Shown: positions 25,321 to 34,747 of the stretch, piece by piece
Layout: each line of letters opens with the position of its first letter
How positions within the stretch are numbered: position 1 is the first letter of the stretch
From: Clostridium sp. AM33-3
GTDB lineage: Bacteria > Bacillota > Clostridia > Lachnospirales > Lachnospiraceae
Assembly (NCBI RefSeq): GCF_003480315.1
Contig: NZ_QUIV01000005.1
Span: forward strand, 1-64,000
Direction: 5' to 3'
Length of the DNA stretch: 64,000 nt
The notes under the pieces: generated by a model
The model's database searches: none
Seen by the model: only the letters and a program-made list of their open reading frames with translations
Told to the model about the DNA's origin: nothing
Translations under genes and position numbers: made by a program

Positions 25321-26439
25321 TTAGTTGCTTACTTTTCTCTGAAGTCCTACATTCATCACCACGCCGACTCCCAGATATACGCTCAGGAGTGAACTTACTC
25401 CATAGCTGATAAACGGAAGCGGAAGTCCGGTATTCGGCAGGATGCCTGTAGCTACAGCTATATTAGCAAAACTCTGAAATGCCAGCAGGGAAGCAAGACC
25501 TACACAGAGCAGACTTCCCATCAGATCTTTTGCCCTGGCCGCCATAATGAGACATTCATAAACAGTCAGCGCGATCAGAAAGATTACGGCAATGCAGCCG
25601 ATAAAGCCCAGTTCTTCCCCGATAACAGCAAAGATAAAGTCTGTCTGTTCCTCGGAAAGGAAGTTTCCGTTCTTTACAGATGCCAGAGTATTGTTATTGA
25701 GTCCTTTTCCCTGCAGCATGCCGGAGCCGATCGCCATAATAGAGTTATTCTGCTGGAGATTGGCCTCCGCATAGTTTGCGGGATCAATGAAGGCCATGAT
25801 ACGGCGCACCTGATAATCCTTCAGGAACGGTACCATGTTGTACTGGAGCAGATAGATAAACAATGCCCCGAAGGGAACCACCACTGCCAGTGCCCCAAGG
25901 ATCCACCGGTAGCTTAAGCCGGCCGTAAACAGCATACAGAGAAAGATTACCATAGTGACAAGACTGGTGGACAGGTTTGGCTGTAAAAAGATCAGACCGA
26001 ATGCGGCCAGAAACAAAAGTCCTGCAAAAAACAGGATCTTAAACTCATTGATCCGCTCCTGATACCTGGAAAGATACCAGGAAAAAAAGATGATCAGTCC
26101 GATCTTCACAAACTCAGACGGCTGGATCTGACCAATGACCGGAAGCACCAGCCAACGCCGTGCCACACCTCTGCTCACGCCAAACACCAGCACAGCCAGA
26201 AGGAAGGCCAGGCTGGTGCCGTATATGAGCGGTGCAACAGAAACCACTTTGTGGTAATCTACAAGGGATAAAATAATAACTGCCGTAAGACCGACCAGAA
26301 TGCCCACGATCTGTTTCAGGACCATGGAGATATCCTGGTTGGAGGCGCTCCGGATAATCAGAACACCGGTAATATTCAGCAGCAGCACATAAAGGAATAA
26401 ACGGTAATTGTAATTTCTGAAGTTATAGTCTAAGAACAT
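25321..26439 (-). CDS. rodA: Rod-shape SEDS glycosyltransferase RodA
   Basis: A 372-aa multi-span membrane protein of the SEDS family, about ten transmembrane segments. WLVLPVIGQIQPSEFVKIGLI is the SEDS signature. It polymerises lipid II into glycan in the side wall, working with PBP2, whose gene lies 2 kb upstream in the same direction. The ATG at 26439 has GAGGA upstream and overlaps the minE stop by 10 nt. The neighbouring min genes tie it to cell morphology. Confidence 0.96.
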   Translation of the reverse strand: MFLDYNFRNYNYRLFLYVLLLNITGVLIIRSASNQDISMVLKQIVGILVGLTAVIILSLVDYHKVVSVAPLIYGTSLAFLLAVLVFGVSRGVARRWLVLPVIGQIQPSEFVKIGLIIFFSWYLSRYQERINEFKILFFAGLLFLAAFGLIFLQPNLSTSLVTMVIFLCMLFTAGLSYRWILGALAVVVPFGALFIYLLQYNMVPFLKDYQVRRIMAFIDPANYAEANLQQNNSIMAIGSGMLQGKGLNNNTLASVKNGNFLSEEQTDFIFAVIGEELGFIGCIAVIFLIALTVYECLIMAARAKDLMGSLLCVGLASLLAFQSFANIAVATGILPNTGLPLPFISYGVSSLLSVYLGVGVVMNVGLQRKVSN

Positions 26440-26738
26440 TCTTCATTCCTCGTCATGTAACTGTCCAGATGGCTCTGTACAGTAGTAATTTGCCGGACCG
26501 GAAAGGCCGCCGTAATCAGAAAAGCCTGCTTACCGTCCTTTTCCGGGCGTATCAGCCGAAGCTCCACCGCGCCGGCATCGATCTGGGCATATCTGGATAA
26601 GACACGTACCAGATCATCCCGGATCATTCCGATGATGCCGGGATTTATTCCGGACTGGTCTGATACCAGAAGCAGCTTCAGTCTGGACCGGGCAATCTCA
26701 CCGGAATTACTCTTTGCGGATCTTCCAGGCATTTTCAT
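26430..26738 (-). CDS. minE: Cell division topological specificity factor MinE
   Basis: A 102-aa MinE protein. The region SRLKLLLVSDQSGINPG is the MinD-contact helix/strand, and DLVRVLSRYAQI plus VELRLI form the topological domain. It releases MinD from the membrane so MinCD stays off midcell. The start ATG at 26738 has GGAGG 8 nt upstream; the GTG three codons earlier lies inside that ribosome site. MinE is present here rather than DivIVA-only control, a pattern found in Clostridia. Confidence 0.95.
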   Translation of the reverse strand: MKMPGRSAKSNSGEIARSRLKLLLVSDQSGINPGIIGMIRDDLVRVLSRYAQIDAGAVELRLIRPEKDGKQAFLITAAFPVRQITTVQSHLDSYMTRNEECS

Positions 26739-26750
26739 CCGCTCCACCTC

Positions 26751-27542
26751 CTACGCCCTCTTTAAAAAGCCGGAAATGCGGACCAGAATCCCTCTGTGAG
26801 GATCCAGATCCATAAACGGAACCGATTCCCCGGAAATCCTTCGACAGATATTTAAGAAAGCCTCCCCCGCCATGGATCCTGCAGCGACCAGCGGCTCTCC
26901 CTGATTGGCGGAGATGACAATGTCTTCTTCGTCCGGAACAGCGCCGATCACGGGGACGGCCAGAATATCTGCCACATCATCTACAGACATCATATCCCCA
27001 CGGCGGACCATATCCATGCGGATCCGGTTCACAATGAGGCGGATGTCTTCCATGCGTGCCGCTTCCAGAAGACCAATGATGCGGTCTGCATCACGAATAG
27101 CGGATACCTCCGGAGTCGTGACAACCAGAGCCCGGTCTGCACCGGCTATGGCATTCTGAAAGCCCTGCTCGATCCCTGCCGGACAGTCCAGCAGGATATA
27201 GTCAAACTCTTCCCGCAGATCATCCACCAGCTTACGCATCTGCCCGGGGTTCACAGAGGACTTGTCCCGGGTCTGGGCTGAGGGCAGCAGGTAAAGGTTC
27301 GGGTATCTTTTGTCTCTTATCAGGGCCTGCTTCATACGGCAATTGCCTTCCACAACATCTACGAGATTGTAGATGATGCGGTTTTCCAGCCCCATCACAA
27401 CATCAAGATTTCGAAGACCAATGTCCGTATCAATCAGCACAACGCTGTATCCAAGGAGCGCCAGGCCTGTCCCGATGTTGGCAGTGGTGGTGGTTTTGCC
27501 GACCCCGCCTTTTCCAGAAGTAATTACCATGACTTCGCTCAT
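26751..27542 (-). CDS. minD: Septum site-determining ATPase MinD
   Basis: A 263-aa ParA-type ATPase. The deviant Walker A is SGKGGVGKTTTT (9-20), with LIDTDIGLRNLD following. The C-terminus ends in a short amphipathic helix (ILVRISGFLKRA) that binds the membrane. It recruits MinC to the membrane and is regulated by MinE. GGAGG precedes the ATG. minC-minD-minE-rodA follow on without large gaps. Confidence 0.97.
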   Translation of the reverse strand: MSEVMVITSGKGGVGKTTTTANIGTGLALLGYSVVLIDTDIGLRNLDVVMGLENRIIYNLVDVVEGNCRMKQALIRDKRYPNLYLLPSAQTRDKSSVNPGQMRKLVDDLREEFDYILLDCPAGIEQGFQNAIAGADRALVVTTPEVSAIRDADRIIGLLEAARMEDIRLIVNRIRMDMVRRGDMMSVDDVADILAVPVIGAVPDEEDIVISANQGEPLVAAGSMAGEAFLNICRRISGESVPFMDLDPHRGILVRISGFLKRA

Positions 27543-27606
27543 AGAAACGCCTCCTGAAAAATACTATCGAATCTATTTTAACCTATAATCTGGAATTTTT
27601 CCAGTA

Positions 27607-28272
27607 TTAATTGAAATTTAACATATTTAAGAATGATTTTTTTATTACTTTCGTACAAATACTACAATTTTCTACAGAAGCAACCATCGGACCCTTGCCC
27701 AGCTTGCGTCCCTTATCGCCATAATGGCAGGAAACATCTGCGATCCGGATCTGGAGAGGTGCCATCTCCATGGCGGCTACTACGGCCTCCCGATTTCCGG
27801 CGACACCTGCATGGACAGAACCGCGCAGTTCTCCCAGTACGATGATGTTTCCCTTGGCTGTTACCCGGGCGCCGTGACGGACATCCCCGATAATGACGAT
27901 GCTGGCTTCCGATTCAATGGATTCTCCCCTGTGCAGATCTCCCCGGTAAAACTGGCCGGTCCGCTCGGAAAGCTCCATCAGTTTCTGGTTCAGTGCCTTC
28001 TCGCAGCGCTCTACCCGCTCTAAATCCTGATCCAGCAGACAGAGCACCTCAATTCCAGAGTTTTCCGTGATGGTATTGACGATCTGCATCTCCTGGGCCG
28101 CCGTCAGGGGCCTTCCCTGAAGCAGAAGCGCCATCTGGGCATTTCCCCAGAACCGGGCCGAATCCTTAAATTTTGCGGCAAGCTCCGCGATCAGATCCTC
28201 AAAGCTGCATTCCGGATCCAGGATGACCGTCATGCCTGCTTTGCTGCTTTTGATCACAATCCTGTTTTTCAT
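27607..28272 (-). CDS. minC: Septum formation inhibitor MinC
   Basis: A 221-aa FtsZ inhibitor. The N-terminal domain (1-100, from MKNRIVIKSSKAGMTVIL) opposes FtsZ assembly, and the C-terminal beta-helix domain is marked by VIIGDVRHGARVTAKGNIIVLGELRGSVHAG. The start is Met at 28272 because upstream codons fall before the GGGAG site. The C-terminal tail CTKVIKKSFLNMLNF is an extra, basic stretch of unknown role. Confidence 0.94.
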   Translation of the reverse strand: MKNRIVIKSSKAGMTVILDPECSFEDLIAELAAKFKDSARFWGNAQMALLLQGRPLTAAQEMQIVNTITENSGIEVLCLLDQDLERVERCEKALNQKLMELSERTGQFYRGDLHRGESIESEASIVIIGDVRHGARVTAKGNIIVLGELRGSVHAGVAGNREAVVAAMEMAPLQIRIADVSCHYGDKGRKLGKGPMVASVENCSICTKVIKKSFLNMLNFN

Positions 28273-28303
28273 GTTTTCACCCGCTCCCCTTTGTTGTCTC
28301 TGC

Positions 28304-28323
28304 GCTCCCGGCATTCCGGGAGC
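28304..28323 (-). other. RNA hairpin between mrdA and minC
   Basis: GCTCCCGG pairs with CCGGGAGC around a four-base loop just upstream of minC. No T-run follows, so it is a processing or stability hairpin rather than a terminator. Confidence 0.5.
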
Positions 28324-28332
28324 ACAAGGTGA

Positions 28333-31215
28333 TCAGTCTCCGACCTTAACATTGGAAACCTCCAGGGCACCACTGCCCAGGATGGATTCCAGATCGGTAT
28401 ATCCGTAGTAAAAGCGGTAGACATTTTTTGCCACCATAGCCGCGTTTGATGAGGAATATCCGTAAGGGATATTAACTGTCACGCAGATCTCCGGGTTGGT
28501 ATATGGTCCATAGGAAATAAAAAACGCATGGTTACCACGGGTTCTGGACTCCTGGGCCGTACCGGTCTTACCCGCGATCTCCACCTCCAGATCCTTAAAG
28601 ATCTTGTTCACGGAGCCGTCTGTGATTACTGCCCGCATACCCTGATGGACCGCATCCCAGGTGGAGTCTGCAATATCCACATGACCGGTCGCCTCCGGTG
28701 TGAAATCCTGGATCAGATTTCCCTCCGAGTCGGTCATCTTATCAAGCAGGCTTAAGTCGAACACCGTTCCGCTGTTGGCAATGGCTGCCACATAGCGGGA
28801 AAGCTGTACATTGGAGTAGGAGTTGGTTCCCTGACCCATTGCGGATCGTTCCGGGTCCTCTGTAGTCAGTTCCGGTGTCGTTTCCGAAATCTCAATGCCG
28901 GAGGGACGGTTGAGTCCAAACATGGATGCATAGCGGCGGATCGTGTCCACACCCATATCGGTAGAATAGACCAGTGTGTCGCGATTCGTTGCCAGGCGGT
29001 GTGCCACCTCCGAAAAGAAGTAGTTGCAGGAATTCTGAAGACCTCCCACAACCGTCAGCGGGCCATGGTGTCCCGGATAGATCCAGCACTTGATCGGAGG
29101 GTCTACTTCTTTATATTCACCGGTACAGTCAATGGTTTCATAAAGACCGATGACCTTTTCCTCCAGACCTGCAATGGCCGTGATCGGCTTGAAGGTGGAG
29201 CCCGGTGCTTTCTTGGCCTGGGTCGCATTGTTGTACAGCGGCAGGGACAGATCCTCCTGCAGCTGTCTCATATAAGCCGGATCCGCGCTTCCGGACAGGC
29301 GGTTATTGTCGTAGCTCGGATAGGTAACCAGTGCCCGCACCTCTCCGGTGTTGACATCCGTGATCACAACTCCGCCGGTACACGGGTCAAGGGCCAGCTG
29401 AGCCGGTGTCAGCTCAATGTTCTGGATCTTACGGCGGATAAACTGGAAGGCGTATTCTTCGCCATTGGCAGTCAAAAGCTGCACTTCGTTTGCATCGTAC
29501 GGAAGTACCCCCTGGGCGTAAAGTGCCAGGCAGAGCTGACGTCCGGTGACAACCTGGTCATTGATCAGATAACGGTAAATACGCTTGGTGAATTTTGCGT
29601 CATCCTTCAGATGCTCCAGCACGTAGTCCACCAGAACCTGGTAGATATCGTCGGCACTGGAATACTTGTTGGTGACATTCAGCTTTGTGGTATCGATCCA
29701 GCTTTCCGAAATACCGGCGTAAATATAATCACGCAGACTGATCTCGTCATTCTTCCACGCCTGATAGCTCTCGCTGTTCTGGTCGATCCGGTCTTTCTGG
29801 ACGATCCCGATCGTTGAATCTGACAGCCAGTTATAGATGTAGGCCATGTATGCCATCATATCCTGGGGAAGATCTTTCATCATGGTCGGATGATCGCTCA
29901 TGAGCTCATAGCGCAGACGTTCCAGGATCTGTTCTCTCGACGAGGTATAAATGGACTGGATCTGGCGCTCAATGTCTGTGGCATCCTCCGAAGCCATGTG
30001 GCTTAAGGAAAGGACATTGTTGTTGATAAGCTGGTAATAGGCATCCTTCACCGGAATGCTGATCTTGGAAGAGTCCGTGATGGCAGAGGTGTCGACATCC
30101 TGGTTGACCAGCGCCTTGGAAACGATACCGGCCAGCTGCTGCTCGATCAGATGGTAAATACCGATCTGCAGGTCGCGGTCAATGGTCAGATAAATGTCAT
30201 TGCCGGTCGAGGCCTGTGTTTCGGAAAGCACCTGCATGACATTTCCCACATTGTTGACCACCAGATTCTTGTAGCCCTTGTGGCCCTGAAGCTCGAGCTC
30301 CATCGAAGCCTCAATGCCGGTCCGGCCGACAATATCGCTGAGTTCATACTCCTGATTTGTCTTTTTCAGTTCCTCCAGCTGATCCTCCTGTACCTTGCCG
30401 GTATAGCCGATGATCGGCGCAAAGTACACTGCGTCATTGTAACGGCGGATGGTAGTTTCTGCCACCTCCACGCCCTTCAGTTCTGCGGTGTGCTCCATCA
30501 GATCTGCCACTGTTTCATCATCTACCCGGTCACAGATAGTAGTTGCCTCATATTTTTTATATGCGACAAGAGACATCGTATACCTGATATTGACAAGCTG
30601 TATCAGCTCTGCGTCAGAAAGGATCAGGGGATTACCCTTTTCATCCTTCATCTTGTCAAGACCGTAGGCAGACTTTTTCTTCTCGATCAGCTCTTTGGCC
30701 GTCACCGCGGTCGGGTATTTTCCCTTTTCATCGTCGAGCTCATCCACGGACCTGCGTCCGTAAAAATCACGCAGAAATCGTTTTCTGGCCGCCTCGGACG
30801 AGGATGTGTAAACAATCTCCCCATCTTCATTTAATGCAATCTCCAGTTTGCCCTGAGCCTGATAGCCATGCTTGTTTAAGATCTGCACCAGCTTTAAGAG
30901 CATGCCATTCATACCTGCGCTTTTGGGATAATCTCCGGTGTCCTGCACCGTCACCGCGTAGGCCAGCTCGTTGTAGGCCAGAAGCTTCCCGTTGCGGTCA
31001 TAAATATTGCCGCGGGTACCAGGCGTTGTGACTGTTTTTTCGATCATCTGCACGTAATCTTCCAGGTAAGATTCTCCGTTTATGATCTGAAGATCAAACA
31101 GCTTGGCCGCCAGCACCAGAAACATGCCGGTAAACACCAGAGCCAGAGCAAAAATACGGGAGCTTAACACCCGTTTTAAAAAATCACATAATTTATGAAA
31201 GAAATCTTTCAGCAC
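28333..31215 (-). CDS. mrdA: Penicillin-binding protein 2 (elongasome transpeptidase), long form
   Basis: A 960-aa class B penicillin-binding protein that cross-links side-wall peptidoglycan with RodA. One transmembrane segment (about 22-42) is followed by the pedestal region and the transpeptidase domain. Motifs are STFK (Ser673), SCN (Ser729) and KTG (Lys883). It is about 300 residues longer than E. coli PBP2; the additional sequence lies between the membrane-proximal domain and the catalytic domain, at about 350-600. Long forms are known in Clostridia. The start is GTG at 31215, with AGGAG 10 nt before it. mreC and mreD are just upstream. Confidence 0.94.
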   Translation of the reverse strand: MLKDFFHKLCDFLKRVLSSRIFALALVFTGMFLVLAAKLFDLQIINGESYLEDYVQMIEKTVTTPGTRGNIYDRNGKLLAYNELAYAVTVQDTGDYPKSAGMNGMLLKLVQILNKHGYQAQGKLEIALNEDGEIVYTSSSEAARKRFLRDFYGRRSVDELDDEKGKYPTAVTAKELIEKKKSAYGLDKMKDEKGNPLILSDAELIQLVNIRYTMSLVAYKKYEATTICDRVDDETVADLMEHTAELKGVEVAETTIRRYNDAVYFAPIIGYTGKVQEDQLEELKKTNQEYELSDIVGRTGIEASMELELQGHKGYKNLVVNNVGNVMQVLSETQASTGNDIYLTIDRDLQIGIYHLIEQQLAGIVSKALVNQDVDTSAITDSSKISIPVKDAYYQLINNNVLSLSHMASEDATDIERQIQSIYTSSREQILERLRYELMSDHPTMMKDLPQDMMAYMAYIYNWLSDSTIGIVQKDRIDQNSESYQAWKNDEISLRDYIYAGISESWIDTTKLNVTNKYSSADDIYQVLVDYVLEHLKDDAKFTKRIYRYLINDQVVTGRQLCLALYAQGVLPYDANEVQLLTANGEEYAFQFIRRKIQNIELTPAQLALDPCTGGVVITDVNTGEVRALVTYPSYDNNRLSGSADPAYMRQLQEDLSLPLYNNATQAKKAPGSTFKPITAIAGLEEKVIGLYETIDCTGEYKEVDPPIKCWIYPGHHGPLTVVGGLQNSCNYFFSEVAHRLATNRDTLVYSTDMGVDTIRRYASMFGLNRPSGIEISETTPELTTEDPERSAMGQGTNSYSNVQLSRYVAAIANSGTVFDLSLLDKMTDSEGNLIQDFTPEATGHVDIADSTWDAVHQGMRAVITDGSVNKIFKDLEVEIAGKTGTAQESRTRGNHAFFISYGPYTNPEICVTVNIPYGYSSSNAAMVAKNVYRFYYGYTDLESILGSGALEVSNVKVGD

Positions 31216-31245
31216 GCTTGTGTCACTCCTATTTGTATCTCTTGT

Positions 31246-31761
31246 TTAGTATTCGCGTTCCCGGCGGTTATCCATCTCGTCCAGTCTGCGATTGGCTGAC
31301 AGAAAGAAGCGGTAGATCAGCAGGGTCGTCACCACCGTAAAAATCAGCTCCGGAATGATGATCTCCCTTGCGTAATAAAGGAAATCCAGCCGGTTCCGGA
31401 TCAGAAAACGGAACACATAAATATACAGGTTATAGATCAGCTCGTTGACCAGGCTCATGACCAGCGGCAGGTTGATATAGTCCTCATAGTAGTACTGGGT
31501 GCAGATGCCGTTGAAATAGCCGATGTTGATAAACAGCAGCGTATAAAAGCCAAAAGGACCGCTGTAGAACAGATCCAGTAAAATTCCCGCAAACAGGCCA
31601 TATAGCAGCCCGGCTTTCTTTCCGTAAATAAATCCGAAGGAAAAAGTCAGGATCAGAAGCAGGTTCGGCGTTGCGGTAAGAAACGGGATCAGCGGAAATA
31701 CACAGTTCTGTACCGTAAAAGCCAGGATCATCAGCACCACATTTAATAAGATCCGTTTCAT
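31246..31761 (-). CDS. mreD: Rod shape-determining protein MreD
   Basis: A 171-aa membrane protein with five or six transmembrane segments (MKRILLNVVLMILAF onward). It belongs to the elongasome and links MreC, RodA and PBP2. The ATG overlaps the mreC stop (ATGA), so translation is coupled. The basic tail ANRRLDEMDNRRER faces the cytoplasm. Family sequences are poorly conserved, so context and topology carry most of the call. Confidence 0.93.
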   Translation of the reverse strand: MKRILLNVVLMILAFTVQNCVFPLIPFLTATPNLLLILTFSFGFIYGKKAGLLYGLFAGILLDLFYSGPFGFYTLLFINIGYFNGICTQYYYEDYINLPLVMSLVNELIYNLYIYVFRFLIRNRLDFLYYAREIIIPELIFTVVTTLLIYRFFLSANRRLDEMDNRREREY

Positions 31762-32633
31762 GAGCCAGTCTGTGCCCCCTCTGTTTTTTCTGTGTCATCC
31801 TGCTGCGGTTCTTCTTTTGGTGTCGTGATGACCAGAACCTCCTGCAGGCTGTCAAACTGGGCAGCCGGGATCAGGTAACCGGATTTGGTCAGACGGTTCT
31901 GGTCGGTGGTCATATCCGCAGCATAGCCGATCAGAATGCCAGGCAGGAACTTGGAACTGATATTGGAGGTCACGATCCGGTCTCCGTCTTTAAAATCCGC
32001 ATCCTGCGCGACATTGCTGATCCGCAGGCGTCCTTCCTCAAAAAGCGTCAGATCGCCGGCAACAATGCAGGTATTGCCGGACTGCTGGGCCATTCCGCTG
32101 ACACGGCTCACATCATCGATAATGGAACGTACCGTGGCGTAATGGGCTCCAACATCCGTGACAATTCCCACGAGGCCTCCTCCTGCGATCACATTGGCAT
32201 CCACGAGAACACCATCCGCAGAGCCCTTGTTGATCCGGAATACCTGGAACCAGTCACCGGAGTCTTTTGCAATGACCCGGGCACCGATCTTCTGATACTG
32301 CATATAATCCTGGTCCAGATCATAAAGCTCCCGCAGGCGCTGCAGTTCGAACTGTTCCGACTGAAGACGGCTGTTCTCCTCCACCAGAGCATCGATGCGC
32401 TCCTGAAGGGCCTGTTTTTCTGCCATGGCACTGTGCAAGGTACTGTAATTGCTGATGCCGTTGTAGAGGGAGGTTCCCACCCGGTTCACCCCCGACTGGA
32501 TCGGGTTTAACACATAACCCACACCGCTTCTCAGCGGATTTAAGAAACCATCCTTAAAGGATGTAATGCCGATCAGCAGAATGCAGAAAACCGACAATCC
32601 GATCAGAATGTATTTGCTGCGTTTTGATTCCAT
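31758..32633 (-). CDS. mreC: Rod shape-determining protein MreC
   Basis: A 291-aa bitopic membrane protein. One N-terminal transmembrane segment (about 8-25) is followed by a coiled coil (about 65-105, MAEKQALQERIDALVEE) and a beta-domain containing VIAGGGLVGIVTDVG. It activates PBP2-RodA and shapes the side wall. The stop overlaps the mreD start. It begins three nucleotides after the radC stop; mreB would normally sit between them. Confidence 0.95.
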   Translation of the reverse strand: MESKRSKYILIGLSVFCILLIGITSFKDGFLNPLRSGVGYVLNPIQSGVNRVGTSLYNGISNYSTLHSAMAEKQALQERIDALVEENSRLQSEQFELQRLRELYDLDQDYMQYQKIGARVIAKDSGDWFQVFRINKGSADGVLVDANVIAGGGLVGIVTDVGAHYATVRSIIDDVSRVSGMAQQSGNTCIVAGDLTLFEEGRLRISNVAQDADFKDGDRIVTSNISSKFLPGILIGYAADMTTDQNRLTKSGYLIPAAQFDSLQEVLVITTPKEEPQQDDTEKTEGAQTGS

Positions 32634-32636
32634 CTG

Positions 32637-33329
32637 TTATAATCCCCGTTCTTTCATGCTGACATAAGTGCCGTCACCTATGATAATATGATCCAGCACC
32701 GGGATACCGATCATCCTGCCGGCTTCCTCCACCCGCCTGGTAAGGAGGATATCCTCCCTGCTTGGCTGTGGGTCGCCGCTGGGATGATTGTGCACCAGGA
32801 TCAGACTTACTGCCTGAAATCTCAGTGCCTGGATAAAGATTTCCCTCGGTGTGGCAAGAGACGCGTTCACCGTTCCTTTGGTGAGCGTCACATCCCCGAT
32901 CATATTCTGTTTTGTATTAAAAAGCATCATGTGGAACTCTTCCTGTTCCTTATGACGCAAATCTTCCTGATAGTATTCTGCCACCTGGGCCGGCTCATTA
33001 AAACGCACCGGACTCCTTATGGCCTTCCGTTTCCAGATACGCCTGGAAAGCTCTCCGATACACTGAAGCTGGATAGCCTTCACCTGTCCGATGCCTTTGA
33101 CACTCATAAGCTCCGGCAGGGACAAATGTAAAAGTCCCAGAATTCCTTCTCCGGGACCTCCAAGCTCCAGGATCCGGCCGGCCAGTTCCAGTACGCTCTC
33201 CTGCGTGCTTCCGGTCCGGAGGATCACAGCGAGAAGCTGTGCGTCACTCAAATATTCCGGACCGGACTTTACGCAGCGTTCATATGGCCGCTCCTCATGG
33301 GGCAGTTCTTTCATCTTTGTGTGTCTCAT
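32637..33329 (-). CDS. radC: DNA repair-associated JAMM protein RadC
   Basis: A 230-aa protein of the RadC family. The N-terminal helix-hairpin-helix region (LMSVKGIGQVKAIQLQ) precedes the JAMM-like domain with the metal motif HNHPSGDPQPS and a downstream D. Its role in DNA repair is uncertain. It is the first gene of the morphogenesis run: radC-mreC-mreD-mrdA follow with minimal gaps. GGAGGG precedes the ATG at 33329. Confidence 0.94.
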   Translation of the reverse strand: MRHTKMKELPHEERPYERCVKSGPEYLSDAQLLAVILRTGSTQESVLELAGRILELGGPGEGILGLLHLSLPELMSVKGIGQVKAIQLQCIGELSRRIWKRKAIRSPVRFNEPAQVAEYYQEDLRHKEQEEFHMMLFNTKQNMIGDVTLTKGTVNASLATPREIFIQALRFQAVSLILVHNHPSGDPQPSREDILLTRRVEEAGRMIGIPVLDHIIIGDGTYVSMKERGL

Positions 33330-33387
33330 GATTCACCCTCCATTCCCTCTCCAAGTACGAAGCGGAAGGAAAACCACAGATATAGTT

Positions 33388-33416
33388 AGTTTACCACAAA
33401 TCAAATATCGTGTATA
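33388..33416 (-). promoter_or_regulatory. Promoter of the radC-mreC-mreD-mrdA run
   Basis: The minus strand shows TATACA (33411-33416) and TAAACT (33388-33393), 17 nt apart, in the only intergenic gap (137 nt) before radC. Both boxes are imperfect. Confidence 0.45.
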
Positions 33417-33466
33417 CAAAAAATGGAAAACTTTAGAAATGGTTAATAATTTTTTCGCTGCACGGA

Positions 33467-34747
33467 CTACAGGGCCACAATGCCTGCGTCCACCATTTTC
33501 TGCAGTGACATTAAAATGCCAAGCTTTGCGTGATACCAGGTCAGACCGCCCTGGAAATACACAGCGTACGGCGGCTTGATCGGGCCATCGGCACTCAGCT
33601 CAATGGAAGAGCCCTGTACAAAGGCGCCTGCTGCCATGATGACCGGCGCATCGTAGCCAGGCATATCCCAGGGCTCCGGAGAAACAAAGCTGTCTACCGG
33701 CGCTGCTGCCTGAATGCCCTTGCAAAATGCGATCATGCCTTCCGGCGTTCCCAGCGTCACTGCCTGGATGATGTCATGACGGGACTCGGTGCTGTCTGGA
33801 ACCACTGCAAAACCCAGCTTTTCATAAACATTAGCTGCAAAAATCGCACCCTTCAGTGCACCTGCCACAACCGTCGGAGACATGAACAGCCCCTGATAGA
33901 AGGACTGGTTCAGTCCCAGGCTTGCACCCACCTCTTTTCCGAGTCCCGGCGCGCTTAACCGGTAGGAGGCCTGCTCCACACAGGATTTCCTGCCTACAAT
34001 GTAACCGCCGATCGGTGCCAGGCCGCCGCCCGGATTCTTAATTAAGGAGCCAACGATCATGTCGGCGCCCACATCCGTCGGCTCAATGCGCTCTACGAAT
34101 TCGCCATAGCAGTTGTCTACCATGCAGATCACATCCGGCTTTACGCTCTTGCAGAATGCGATCAGTTCACCGATCTGGGTTACGGAGAAGGTTGGACGGG
34201 TTGCGTAGCCCTTGGAGCGCTGAATGGTAATCAGCTTTGTCTTCTCGTTGATGGCTTTGCGGATATTCTCATAATCAAAGCTTCCATCTTCTAACAGATC
34301 CACCTGACGGTAGATGACACCGTACTCTTTCAGGGAACCGGCAGACTCACGGATGCCGATAACCTCTTCGAGGGTATCATACGGTTTTCCAACCGGCGAG
34401 AGCAGCTCATCGCCCGGACGCAGATTGCTGGATAATGCCACATGAAGGGCGTGGGTGCCGGAGATCAGCTGCGGGCGGACCAGGGCATCCTCACCGTGAA
34501 AGGCTTTTGCATATACCTCTTCCAGAGTGTCACGGCCCAGATCATTGTAGCCATATCCGGTGGTTGCAGCAAAATGAATGTCACTGACACGGGCCTCCTG
34601 CATGGCCTTCAGCACCTTCATCTGGTTATATTCCGCATTCTTGTCAATCGCCTCAAAACGTTCCTTTAAGCTTTCTTCTATTTCTGTTCCGAATTTCAGG
34701 ACCTTTTCACTGATCCCAAGTTCCTCGTACATCTCATTCAATTCCAT
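33467..34747 (-). CDS. YnbB-type PLP enzyme (methionine gamma-lyase family / aluminium resistance protein)
   Basis: A 426-aa PLP-dependent protein of the Cys/Met metabolism superfamily, COG4100 type. The PLP-lysine region is MIVGSLIKNPGGGLAP, and SGTHALHVAL plus VDNCYGEFVE are other conserved blocks. The family is labelled methionine gamma-lyase or aluminium resistance, but its substrate is not proven. The ATG at 34747 has GGAGG 11 nt upstream and overlaps the miaA stop by 14 nt. In B. subtilis the homolog also sits beside miaA, which supports the call. Confidence 0.9.
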   Translation of the reverse strand: MELNEMYEELGISEKVLKFGTEIEESLKERFEAIDKNAEYNQMKVLKAMQEARVSDIHFAATTGYGYNDLGRDTLEEVYAKAFHGEDALVRPQLISGTHALHVALSSNLRPGDELLSPVGKPYDTLEEVIGIRESAGSLKEYGVIYRQVDLLEDGSFDYENIRKAINEKTKLITIQRSKGYATRPTFSVTQIGELIAFCKSVKPDVICMVDNCYGEFVERIEPTDVGADMIVGSLIKNPGGGLAPIGGYIVGRKSCVEQASYRLSAPGLGKEVGASLGLNQSFYQGLFMSPTVVAGALKGAIFAANVYEKLGFAVVPDSTESRHDIIQAVTLGTPEGMIAFCKGIQAAAPVDSFVSPEPWDMPGYDAPVIMAAGAFVQGSSIELSADGPIKPPYAVYFQGGLTWYHAKLGILMSLQKMVDAGIVAL

